Assembly: GCF_000165835.1 (NCBI RefSeq)
Contig: NC_014640.1
Location: 1,736,001-1,800,000, forward strand
DNA from: Achromobacter xylosoxidans A8
GTDB taxonomy: Bacteria > Pseudomonadota > Gammaproteobacteria > Burkholderiales > Burkholderiaceae_B
Direction: 5' to 3'
Length of the DNA stretch: 64,000 nt
Positions 56,587 to 64,000 of this stretch are shown one piece after another; position 1 is the stretch's first letter; every line of letters begins with the position of its first letter. Under the pieces are notes generated by a model, which saw only the letters and a list, made by a program, of their open reading frames with translations, was not told the DNA's origin and ran no database searches. Both the position numbers and the translations under genes were made by a program.

Positions 56587-57408
56587 ATGGACAGCAATAC
56601 GACGCCCGCTGCGGCCGGGCACGCTCAGGATTGCCTGCGCGGGCAGGCGCTGGCGGCCCTGGCCGCCACGGCGTGGCAGGACAAGCTGGTGGCGGTGCGC
56701 GCCATTTCGGATGGGGCGGTGCTGGACTGCGGGCGGGTGTTCGCGCCCACGGCCGGGTTGCCGGGCCGCCCGCCGTTGCCGCAGATGGTGCCCCCGGCCC
56801 AGGTCAAGCAGCGCTCCATGGCCACGCAGGAAGGGCGCGCGGCGCTGCTGCACGCGTTGGCGCACATCGAGTTCAATGCCATCAACCTGGCGCTGGACAT
56901 CATCTGGCGCTTCGCCGGCATGCCGCCAGCCTTCTACCGCGACTGGCTGCGGGTGGCGCGCGAAGAGGCCTATCACTTCGATCTGCTCAGGCAGCGCCTG
57001 GCCGTCATGGGCCACGCCTATGGCGACTTCCCCGCGCACAACGGCCTGTGGGACATGGCGCAACGCACGCAGACAGACCTGCTGGCACGCCTGGCGCTGG
57101 TGCCGCGCACGCTGGAAGCGCGTGGCCTGGATGCCTCTCCCGCAATCCGCGCCAAGCTGGCGGGCGCGGGGGACGCGGACAGCGCGGCCATCGTCGACAT
57201 CATCCTGGCCGACGAGATCGGCCACGTGGCCATCGGCAATCATTGGTACAAGCACCTGTGCGCGCAGATGGGCCAGGATCCCGTGGCCTGCTATGCCGAA
57301 CTGGCGCAGCGCTACGACGCGCCCCGCCTGCGCGGCCCCTTCAACCTGGAGGCGCGCCGCGCCGCCGGATTCGACGACGCCGAGCTTGCCGCATTGCAGG
57401 CCGGTTGA
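56587..57408 (+). CDS. DUF455 ferritin-like protein
   Basis: 273 residues of the COG2833 ferritin-like family. Metal-ligand helices are recognisable: HALAHIEFNAINLALD, REEAYHFDLL and ADEIGHVAIGNHW carry paired Glu and His residues suited to a di-iron site. ATG 56587 follows AGAGAAGC. It is 9 bp before the transglycosylase gene, so they may be co-transcribed. The enzymatic role (possibly oxidase or hydroxylase) is not established. Confidence 0.85.
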   Translation: MDSNTTPAAAGHAQDCLRGQALAALAATAWQDKLVAVRAISDGAVLDCGRVFAPTAGLPGRPPLPQMVPPAQVKQRSMATQEGRAALLHALAHIEFNAINLALDIIWRFAGMPPAFYRDWLRVAREEAYHFDLLRQRLAVMGHAYGDFPAHNGLWDMAQRTQTDLLARLALVPRTLEARGLDASPAIRAKLAGAGDADSAAIVDIILADEIGHVAIGNHWYKHLCAQMGQDPVACYAELAQRYDAPRLRGPFNLEARRAAGFDDAELAALQAG

Positions 57409-57417
57409 CTGGACGAC

Positions 57418-58665
57418 ATGAGCATCGACAACTCCATCAAGACCTTGCGGACCCGCCCGCTGCGCGCGCTGAGCTGCGCCCTGGCCGGCAGCGCTTTCAT
57501 CTCACTGGTGGCGCCCACGGCTTACGCCGCCGACGCGTTCGCGGCCTGCCTGGCGCAATTGCGCGGCCCGGCGCTCAAGGCCGGCGTGTCGGGCGCCACG
57601 TTCGATACACAAACCGCGGGGCTCGCGCCTGACATGACGGTGCTGGATCTGCTGGACGCCCAGCCGGAATTCAAGACGCCGATCTGGGACTACATGGCGG
57701 CGCTGGTCGACGACGAGCGCGTGGCCGACGGCCAGGCCGGGATGGCGCGCTGGCAGTCCGACCTGGAGCGCGCCGCGTCGCGCTACGGCGTGGACCCGGC
57801 CACCATCGCCGCGGTCTGGGGCGTGGAGAGCAACTACGGCCGCACCCTGGGCGGCCGGCCCCTGCTGACTTCGTTGTCCACGCTGTCCTGCTTTGGCCGG
57901 CGCCAGGCCTATTTCCGCGGCGAATTCTTTGCCACCCTGAAGATCATCCAGGACGAGCACATCGCGCCCGAGCGTCTGACCGGCTCGTGGGCGGGCGCCT
58001 TCGGCCAGACCCAGTTCATGCCCTCGACCTACTTGCGCCTGGCGGTGGATTTCGATGGCGACGGCCGCCGCGACCTGGTCGATAGCGTGCCGGACGCGCT
58101 GGCCTCCACGGCCAATTTCCTCAAGCGCGCGGGCTGGAACAGCGCCCTGCATTGGGGCTACGAAGTCCGCCTGCCGGCGGGCCTGGATACCTCGGGCGCG
58201 GGCCGCAAGAACAAGCGCGCGATGTCGTACTGGGCCGGGCGCGGGGTCACGCGGGCCGACGGCCAGCCGCTGCCCGCGGGCGACACGCCGGCGGGCCTGC
58301 TGCTGCCGGCGGGCCGGGGCGGTCCCGCCTTTCTGGTTACGCGCAATTTCGACGCCCTGTATTCCTACAACGCCGCCGAAAGCTACGCCCTGGCCATCGC
58401 CCACCTGTCCGACCGGCTGCGCGGCGGCGGGCCGCTGGCGCAAGCCTGGCCGACCGACGACCCGGGCCTGTCGCGGGCGCAGCGGCGCGAATTGCAACGG
58501 CTGCTGATTGCCCGCGGCTATGAGATCGGCGAACCCGATGGCATGATCGGCAAGCGCACCCGCGAGGCTTTGCAGACGGTGCAGCGCGAGCTGGGCCTGC
58601 GGCCGGACGGCCGCGCCGGCCTGAAGTCGCTGCAAGCCTTGCAGGCAGGGAAGGGCGCAAACTGA
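57418..58665 (+). CDS. MltB-type lytic murein transglycosylase with peptidoglycan-binding domain
   Basis: Periplasmic enzyme of 415 residues; signal peptide ends near PTAYA (residue 38). The SLT_2/MltB domain (about 40-335) has catalytic Glu137 in WGVESNYG, then GRRQAYFRGEF, SWAGAFGQTQFMPSTY and DFDGDGRRDLVDSVPDALASTANFL (quoted in part). The C-terminal PG_binding_1 domain (about 350-412) reads LLIARGYEIGEPDGMIGKRTREAL. It cleaves glycan strands to 1,6-anhydro-muropeptides. No lipobox Cys, so it is soluble periplasmic rather than lipid-anchored. Confidence 0.92.
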   Translation: MSIDNSIKTLRTRPLRALSCALAGSAFISLVAPTAYAADAFAACLAQLRGPALKAGVSGATFDTQTAGLAPDMTVLDLLDAQPEFKTPIWDYMAALVDDERVADGQAGMARWQSDLERAASRYGVDPATIAAVWGVESNYGRTLGGRPLLTSLSTLSCFGRRQAYFRGEFFATLKIIQDEHIAPERLTGSWAGAFGQTQFMPSTYLRLAVDFDGDGRRDLVDSVPDALASTANFLKRAGWNSALHWGYEVRLPAGLDTSGAGRKNKRAMSYWAGRGVTRADGQPLPAGDTPAGLLLPAGRGGPAFLVTRNFDALYSYNAAESYALAIAHLSDRLRGGGPLAQAWPTDDPGLSRAQRRELQRLLIARGYEIGEPDGMIGKRTREALQTVQRELGLRPDGRAGLKSLQALQAGKGAN

Positions 58666-58701
58666 CCGGCCGCAATCGACAAGCTTTGCAAAGATGCCGG
58701 G

Positions 58702-58748
58702 TGTCATCCATCAGATGACAGGCAGGGCGGCGGGCATGGGCCTATACT
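58702..58748 (+). promoter_or_regulatory. Inverted repeat and -10 box before the DUF937 gene
   Basis: TGTCATC and GATGACA (58702-58720) are perfect 7-bp arms 5 nt apart. TATACT at 58743-58748 is a likely -10 hexamer, 28 bp before the start codon. Confidence 0.45.
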
Positions 58749-58776
58749 GATTCTCCGATTTTTCAGGAGCACGATG

Positions 58777-59193
58777 ATGAGCCTATTGGATACCTTGGCC
58801 TCGATGGCCGGCGGCGGTCAGCAAGGGGGTTCGGCTTCGCTGCTGCCCGCGCTGATCGAGCAACTGAACAAGTACCCGGGCGGCCTGTCCGGCCTGATCG
58901 CAAGCTTCCAGAAGGGCGGCTTGAACGAGATCGTGGCCTCGTGGGTGGGCACCGGCCAGAACATGCCTGTCAGCGCCGACCAGCTCGGTTCGGTGCTGGA
59001 TCCCGGCGTCGTCAACGAACTGGCCGCCAAGACCGGGCAGGACACGGATTCCGTGCTCGGCTCGCTGTCCTCGCTGCTGCCGCAGCTGGTGGACAAGGCC
59101 ACTCCCAACGGCGAGGTGCAGGGAGAGCAGCAATTCAACCCGGCCGACCTGCTGGCGTCCTTGTCGGGCATCTTCGGCAACCGCGCAGGCTAA
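58777..59193 (+). CDS. YidB/DUF937-family protein
   Basis: 138 residues of the DUF937 family: GGLSGLIASFQKGGLNEIVASWVGTGQN and PVSADQLGSVL (quoted in part). ATG 58777 is preferred to 58774 because AGGAG is then 7 bases away. The protein is soluble, helical and rich in Gly and Ser. YidB-like proteins are widespread but their function is unknown. It stands between the transglycosylase and the DUF4434 gene, 20 bp from the latter. Confidence 0.88.
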   Translation: MSLLDTLASMAGGGQQGGSASLLPALIEQLNKYPGGLSGLIASFQKGGLNEIVASWVGTGQNMPVSADQLGSVLDPGVVNELAAKTGQDTDSVLGSLSSLLPQLVDKATPNGEVQGEQQFNPADLLASLSGIFGNRAG

Positions 59194-59213
59194 GTCCTAT
59201 CGCCAGGCAGCCC

Positions 59214-60194
59214 ATGCAGGCGTCAGCGCCTGCTTCCACCGGCCGGCGGCGCCTGTTGCAGGGCCTGGGCGTGGCGGCGCTGGCCGCCAGCCTGCCCGCC
59301 TGCGCGCCGGCCTGGTCGGTGCCAAGCACCTTCTGGCAACTGTGGCCCAGCCACCTGGAATTGAGTCCGCAGGCCTGGCGCGAGCGCATCGCCGCCATGC
59401 ACGCGTTGGGATTCCGCGAGATCATCATCCAGTGGGTCGGGGCCAGCGGCGGGGCTCAGCCCTGGCAATTGCCCGCGCCCACGCTGGCGCTGATCTTCGA
59501 CGAGGCGGAGCGCCTGGGCATGGGGCTGCAGCTGGGCCTGCCCTACGACGAGCGCTGGTGGCGGCAACTGGGCAATCCGGATGACGCGGCGCTGGCCGCT
59601 TTTCTGCAGGCCGCGCAGGCGCAGGCGCTGGCCTATGCGCGGGCGTCGGACGCAACCGGGCTTGCGGCGTTCCGCGGCTGGTACATCCCTTATGAAATCG
59701 AGCAGCACAGCTGGGCCGCGCCCGGCCGCCAGCCGCGCCTGGTGCAGTGGCTGCGCGAGCTGTCCGATCCGCTCGCGCAACAGACCGGGCGCGCGCCGGC
59801 CATATCCACCTATCACAGCAAACTGCCGGGAACGCTGAGCCTGGCCGACCTGTGGAGCGGACTGTTGGACGCCGCCAGGCTGAGGCCCATGCTGCAGGAT
59901 GGGGTAGGCGTGTCCGGCATGGCGGCCTATGAGGCGCTGGAACCTTTGCACCGCATGCTGCTGGCGCGGCGCGCGCCGTTCGACCTGATCGTCGAACTGT
60001 TCGAGGAACTGCCGTCCGGACGCCAGGACGGCACCACGTTCAATGCCCGTTCCGCCGATGCCGCGCGCGTGCGCCGCCAGTTGCGCATCGCGCGGCGCTA
60101 CCGCGCGCAAAGCGTGGTCGCCTTTGCGGCGGATCCCTGGCTGATCGGGCCTACGCCTGAGGCCGAACGTCTGCGGCGGGAGTGGCCGCTCTAG
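59214..60194 (+). CDS. DUF4434 lipoprotein, glycosidase-like
   Basis: 326 residues. The N-terminus has a twin-arginine-like RRRLLQG and a hydrophobic core ending in SLPAC (Cys30), so a Tat-exported lipoprotein is likely. The rest resembles the DUF4434 TIM barrel: TFWQLWPSHLELSPQAWRE, REIIIQWVGASGG, FRGWYIPYEIEQHSW and GVGVSGMAAYEAL, with acidic residues at strand ends typical of glycoside hydrolases. The neighbouring NfrBA-type genes suggest it trims or processes the exported glycan; this is inference. Confidence 0.82.
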   Translation: MQASAPASTGRRRLLQGLGVAALAASLPACAPAWSVPSTFWQLWPSHLELSPQAWRERIAAMHALGFREIIIQWVGASGGAQPWQLPAPTLALIFDEAERLGMGLQLGLPYDERWWRQLGNPDDAALAAFLQAAQAQALAYARASDATGLAAFRGWYIPYEIEQHSWAAPGRQPRLVQWLRELSDPLAQQTGRAPAISTYHSKLPGTLSLADLWSGLLDAARLRPMLQDGVGVSGMAAYEALEPLHRMLLARRAPFDLIVELFEELPSGRQDGTTFNARSADAARVRRQLRIARRYRAQSVVAFAADPWLIGPTPEAERLRREWPL

Positions 60195-60225
60195 GCGGCC
60201 GATACGCAGGCCGGAAGGGGAAGGG

Positions 60226-60588
60226 CTAGCGCGGTTGTTGCGCCGCGGCTATGGCCTTGAGCTGCGCGCAGGTCTTTTCCTTGTCGGCCGCGCTCAGCGC
60301 GCCCAGCTGCGTCTTGGCCTGGCCGTACGACTGCGAGAAGGCGGTGTCGAAGTCCGCGCCCGACATGCCTTGGGCGCTGGTCGCGGTCTTCTGCTGCTGC
60401 TTCATCTGTTCGAGCTGCGCGGCCGAGTAGGCACCGCAATACTCGGCGGCGGCATGCATCTGGCCGCTCAGCGCAGCCAGGTTGGGCATCTGGCCCGGGG
60501 GCATGGCCTGCTGGGCGAGAGCGGCGCCGCTGGCCAGGGTCAGGGCGGCGGCGGCCAGGGCGATACGGGCTTGTTTGATAATCGGCAA
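60226..60588 (-). CDS. Small secreted protein downstream of nfrA
   Basis: 120 residues from a TTG at 60588 with GGAG six bases upstream. The signal peptide ends near SGAALAQQ. The mature part is helical and Gln/Ala-rich with two cysteines (EYCGAYS and KTCAQLK) that may form a disulfide. The open frame extends further upstream without a better start. It lies 137 bp after nfrA in the same orientation and converges with the DUF4434 gene. I do not recognise the family. Confidence 0.7.
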   Translation of the reverse strand: MPIIKQARIALAAAALTLASGAALAQQAMPPGQMPNLAALSGQMHAAAEYCGAYSAAQLEQMKQQQKTATSAQGMSGADFDTAFSQSYGQAKTQLGALSAADKEKTCAQLKAIAAAQQPR

Positions 60589-60725
60589 TTCAATCTCCAA
60601 CGCGGTGAAGGATGAGGGTTGCACGCGCGGCGATCGCGCTGCCGGCGTGGCGCGGAGCACTATGCCCGATTCATTGTTATAGGCTTATGAACTGATGTAA
60701 TAGGGTGTATCCGCGGCGATGCCGC

Positions 60726-63053
60726 TCAGTACGACAGCGTCATGTTCATGAACCAGCCTTTGGCGCGGTCGCTTTCGCCGCCGCCCAGGCTGGTGCGGTA
60801 CTGGACGCCGAAGTCCAGGTAGGAGCGCGGCGCGTTGTAGTGGTCTTCGCGGAACCAGTAGCGCACATTGAAACCGGGGCCCACGCCCAGCGACCACGAA
60901 GTGTCATGGTCGGACAGGACCACCGACCCGCTGCCGTAGCCGGGCAGGTCGTCGAGTTTGGCCACGCTCTTCTGCCACAGCCAGTCCGCGCCGATGACTG
61001 CATACGGAAACAGCACCAGCTTGTCGCTGATGCTGGTGGCGCGGAAACTGCGGCCCACGCGCAGCTCGCCGGAGAGGAAGGCCTGGTCGCGCTTGAGGCG
61101 GCCCGAGGAACTGCCCAGGTCCTGCTGGCGCTGGCCCTTGGCATCCACCGAGTAAGCTGTGTAGCGGGCGCTGTTGTCGTCCCAGGCGTAGCCGGCTTGC
61201 GCATAGCCTTCGATGGTGAGCCAGCTCGGCACGTCCACGCGTAGTTCGCGGCCCTGGTAATAGCCGTAGGTGACGTAGGACATCCAGCCCCCGGCGTTGC
61301 CGTTGAGCTTGTAGCGCGCGACCGCGCTCTGGTCCTGCAGATTGGGGTAGGCGTTGTGGAAGGCTTGCTGCGCGGCGCACTGCACCGCGCTGGATTCCGG
61401 GTAGGCGTAGCCCTGGCGGGTGGCGGACCCCAGGAAGAAGCGGCGTTCGATGCCGAAAGTCACGCCGGTATCGGCCAGCAGATAGCGCAGGCCCAGCGCG
61501 CCTATGGTGCTGGGGATGCCGGAGGAGCTGCTGTTGTTGCGGAAGCGTTCTTCGTTGGAGCGTTCATCGGGCGTGCTTGCGCCCGTGCAGGGGTCGACGT
61601 TCCTGCGCGACTCGTAGGTGCTGCCGCTGTCGTACAGCGTGTTGGAGCTGCGCGCATAGGCTTCCAGCATGCCCCAGCGGTTGTTCAGCTGCGGCGGACG
61701 CCAGAAGATTTCAGCGGTGCTGAATACCACGTCGCCAGGGGTGTTGATGGCGGCGCCGCCCAGGCTGGAACTGGCGGGACGCGCGCCTCGGTACGACGCC
61801 GAGAACGAGCCGCCCCATTCGCGCGACAGCGCGGCGACGCCGCTGCGCGTGTTGTAGCGTTCCAGCGGCGTCAGGCCCAGTTGGCCGGCATCGTCCATGT
61901 CGATGGCCTGCTTGAGCGAGTCGGTGGCGGCGCGGTTGTCGCCCATCGCGGATTGCGCATAGGCCTGGTCCAGGATCAGGCGCGGCGGCACCTGGCCGGT
62001 CGCACGCGCCGCCGCGAAGTCCGATACCGCCCCTGCCGGCTGGCCCAGGCGCTGGCGCGCGTAGCCGCGCTGCGCGAGCAACTGGGCTGAGCCCGGCTGG
62101 CGGGCGATGGCGTCGCTCAAGCGCGCTTCCGCTTCGGCGGCTTGGGCCTTGGTGCCCGCGGCCAGCGTGGTCGTCAACAGCTGGGCGTAGCTTTCGTTGT
62201 CGGGCGCTTCGGCCACGGCCTGGCGGGCCAGGACGATGGCTTCCTGGTACGCGCCCTTGTCGTAGGCGGCATAGGCGCCGGTGGCGGCCACGCTGCCCGG
62301 GGCTGGCGCGGCGGGCGCCTGGCTCGCGGCGAGCTGTTTCTGGAAGGCCTGTTGCCTGGCTTGCAGCGCGGCCTTGTTGGGCGCGCCCAGCGCCAGCGCC
62401 GTGTCGACGGCCTGGCTGGCGGCTTCGTAGCGCTGCTGCGCGCCCAGCGATTCCACCCACAGCAAGGCCCATTCGCCCTGCCTGGGCACGGCGCGGAAGG
62501 CGCGCTCGGCGCCCGCGGCGGCGGCTGCGTAGTCCTGGCGTCCATAGTCCGCATAGGCGCGTGCCGCCACGGGGTAAGCGCGCTGGTACGGCGTCTGCGG
62601 CGCGGGCTTGCGGACGGGGGGCGACGCTTGCGCCTGAACCTGTGCCTGTGCCGGCGTTTGCGCCGCGGGTTGCGCGGGCGTTGCTGCCACGGCCGGCGGA
62701 CGCTGCAGGTTGGCCTTGGCCAGGCGCAGCTCAGGCGTGCCCAAACCGTCGGCGATGGCCGCGTCGGCCGCGCGCGCGGCCTCCTGGCGCTTGCCCTGTT
62801 TTTCCAGGGCGTACACCAGCAGCAGACGCAGGCGGGCCACATCCGGCCGCAGGCGGATCGCGTTTTCCGCCATGACCTGGGCGGTTTCGTAATGGCCGGC
62901 GTCGTACTGCTTGTAGGCCTGGTCGGCCAGTTGGTAGGCGTCGCCTTCCAGCGGACGTTCGGCTGCGGCGCCAGGTTGCGCGGCGGCTTCGGGAGCCGCC
63001 GCCGTGCACAGCAGCATGGCGGTGAAAGCCAGCGAACGGGAAATAACGGTCAT
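60726..63053 (-). CDS. NfrA-like outer-membrane protein (phage N4 adsorption protein A type)
   Basis: 775 residues; signal peptide to about PEAAAQ. The N-terminal two thirds hold tetratricopeptide-like repeats (DQAYKQYDAGHYETAQVMAENAI begins the first) and a Pro/Ala/Gln linker near 120-150. The C-terminal NfrA_C part forms a beta-barrel-like region (WRPPQLNNRWGMLEAYARSS, FGVQYRTSLGGGESDRAKG, ending MTLSY). E. coli NfrA is 990 residues and is the outer-membrane exporter of a glycan. Its ATG overlaps the nfrB stop by 4 nt, so both are translated together. Confidence 0.85.
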   Translation of the reverse strand: MTVISRSLAFTAMLLCTAAAPEAAAQPGAAAERPLEGDAYQLADQAYKQYDAGHYETAQVMAENAIRLRPDVARLRLLLVYALEKQGKRQEAARAADAAIADGLGTPELRLAKANLQRPPAVAATPAQPAAQTPAQAQVQAQASPPVRKPAPQTPYQRAYPVAARAYADYGRQDYAAAAAGAERAFRAVPRQGEWALLWVESLGAQQRYEAASQAVDTALALGAPNKAALQARQQAFQKQLAASQAPAAPAPGSVAATGAYAAYDKGAYQEAIVLARQAVAEAPDNESYAQLLTTTLAAGTKAQAAEAEARLSDAIARQPGSAQLLAQRGYARQRLGQPAGAVSDFAAARATGQVPPRLILDQAYAQSAMGDNRAATDSLKQAIDMDDAGQLGLTPLERYNTRSGVAALSREWGGSFSASYRGARPASSSLGGAAINTPGDVVFSTAEIFWRPPQLNNRWGMLEAYARSSNTLYDSGSTYESRRNVDPCTGASTPDERSNEERFRNNSSSSGIPSTIGALGLRYLLADTGVTFGIERRFFLGSATRQGYAYPESSAVQCAAQQAFHNAYPNLQDQSAVARYKLNGNAGGWMSYVTYGYYQGRELRVDVPSWLTIEGYAQAGYAWDDNSARYTAYSVDAKGQRQQDLGSSSGRLKRDQAFLSGELRVGRSFRATSISDKLVLFPYAVIGADWLWQKSVAKLDDLPGYGSGSVVLSDHDTSWSLGVGPGFNVRYWFREDHYNAPRSYLDFGVQYRTSLGGGESDRAKGWFMNMTLSY

Positions 63054-64000
63054 GGAGGAGAGGGCCTGTGCGATAGCGGGTCCGCGGGGTGCTCGGTTTG
63101 CGTCGGGGCGCCTTGCTGGAACGACAGCGCTTCATGCAAGGTCTTTTCGTCGAGCCAGCCCCGCTCCATCAGGATTTCGCCCAGCGGCCGCTTCTCGCGC
63201 GCCTGGATCTCCAGCGCCTGTTCCAGCATCTGGTGGTCGATCGCCTGCCAGGACAGCAGCAGGTCGCCCAGGCGCTGGCGTTGCTGCGCCAACTGGTCGG
63301 TGGACGGGAAGTCATGCATGGTCTTGTCCCAGGCCAGCCGCTTGCCTGTGATCAGGTGGCCGATGAACAGGCGCCAGGCCCGCGCCGCCGCCATGGCGTT
63401 GATGAAGTTGCCGACGATCATGCGCGGCATGGACAGCAGCGCATGTTCCCAGCCGTACATGCGGCCGACGAAGTATGCGCGCTGCACCACGCGCAGCAGC
63501 AGCGCCCCCGCGTTCAGCCACATCAGCGTCACCAGCCAGCCGCCAGGGCGGAAGTACGAGGGGTAGTAGACCTTCCACCAGCCGAAACGGTCGGCCAGGT
63601 AGAAGAGGAAGAAGTTGGCCAGCAGCAGATAGGCCAGGATCGCGATGAACGAGGTGAACAGGCCCTTGCGGTCGCGGAACAGCAGATACTTGGTCGCCAG
63701 CGATCCCGTCCATCCCACCTGCTGCCAGCCTTGCAGGCCGATGCCCAGCGTCCAGCGGGCCTTTTGCCGGTAAGCGGTGCGGAAGGTATTGGGGAAGTAC
63801 TCGCGCACCCCCAGCGGCATCTTGATGGCCGAGACTTTCTCCCGCCCCAGGCCGAACCAGGCGCGGCGGCGGGTCACGTACTCGACCTCGAACTTGCCGA
63901 AGATCTGGCGCATGCCGCGCTGGGCCAGCCGCGCGCCGATGTCGTAATCCTCGGTCAGCGTGTCGGTATTGAAGGGCTGGTTGTTCGTCTCCGCCGCCAG
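63050..64000 (-). CDS. NfrB-like glycosyltransferase with C-terminal MshEN domain (5' part outside the window)
   Basis: Only the last 316 codons are visible. They begin within the GT2 catalytic domain: TEDYD (the acceptor-side acid) about 15 residues in, then the QxxRW motif QKARW. Several membrane helices follow (SFIAILAYLLLANFFLFYLA, WLVTLMWLNAGALLLRV). The last about 80 residues match an MshEN domain (RLGDLLLSWQAIDHQMLEQALEIQ in part, PLGEILMERGWLD), which binds cyclic di-GMP in other proteins. E. coli NfrB makes a c-di-GMP-controlled glycan used by phage N4. A PilZ-like domain is not seen. Confidence 0.88.
   Translation of the reverse strand: MAAETNNQPFNTDTLTEDYDIGARLAQRGMRQIFGKFEVEYVTRRRAWFGLGREKVSAIKMPLGVREYFPNTFRTAYRQKARWTLGIGLQGWQQVGWTGSLATKYLLFRDRKGLFTSFIAILAYLLLANFFLFYLADRFGWWKVYYPSYFRPGGWLVTLMWLNAGALLLRVVQRAYFVGRMYGWEHALLSMPRMIVGNFINAMAAARAWRLFIGHLITGKRLAWDKTMHDFPSTDQLAQQRQRLGDLLLSWQAIDHQMLEQALEIQAREKRPLGEILMERGWLDEKTLHEALSFQQGAPTQTEHPADPLSHRPSPP

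Overview
The window is GC-rich chromosomal DNA of a betaproteobacterium in the Alcaligenaceae, most likely Achromobacter or a close Bordetella relative. The basis is inference from gene content: sucA-odhB-lpdA, a Bordetella-type ftrABCD ferrous-iron system, an ACC deaminase with its own Lrp-type regulator, a phaC-phaB-phaR cluster, tandem cyanophycin synthetases, and bamD divergent from rluD. I see no rRNA, tRNA, CRISPR array, insertion sequence or prophage; the genes are dense, in short operons separated by hairpin terminators.

Layout. 1-4.4 kb: 5' part of aceE (minus strand) divergent from an OPT-family transporter. 4.4-8.4 kb: a minus-strand ureide (purine breakdown) operon, allantoinase puuE, then an OHCU decarboxylase/allantoate amidohydrolase fusion, then an M20 hydrolase, with a palindromic operator upstream. 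8.7-10.4 kb: ACC deaminase acdS and divergent acdR. 10.7-17.6 kb: the 2-oxoglutarate dehydrogenase operon sucA-odhB-lpdA, then zapE. 17.6-24.8 kb: iron-responsive cell-surface signalling (Fur box, FecI sigma, FecR, STN-type TonB receptor) followed by four small or membrane genes (DUF4198, DUF3649, PepSY, DUF3325) whose junctions overlap by 4 nt. 24.8-34 kb: trpS with an extra C-terminal domain, a hypothetical gene, tex, a DinG/YoaA helicase, an MFS transporter and a GlxA-type regulator. 34-41 kb: bamD / rluD-pgeF, then phaC-phaB-phaR for polyhydroxyalkanoate storage and a secreted Ntn hydrolase. 41.3-44.6 kb: ftrABCD. 44.6-47 kb: a PhzF-like enzyme, three small stress-type genes (BON, DUF1328, CsbD) and a 39-residue putative lipoprotein. 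47-55.3 kb: two cyanophycin synthetase paralogues divergent from an ABC exporter and a DUF1854 protein. 55.3-60.2 kb: a FemAB/GNAT-like protein, a DUF455 ferritin-like protein, an MltB-type transglycosylase, a DUF937 protein and a DUF4434 lipoprotein. 60.2-64 kb: an NfrB-NfrA-type exopolysaccharide operon (NfrB cut by the window end) ending in a small secreted protein.

Themes. Two carbon/nitrogen storage polymers (PHA and cyanophycin), two iron uptake routes (siderophore-type TonB and FtrABCD ferrous iron), nitrogen scavenging from ureides and ACC, and the central 2-oxo acid dehydrogenases lie close together. The least-described parts are the ABC exporter/DUF1854 pair facing the cyanophycin synthetases and the DUF4434/NfrAB glycan locus.
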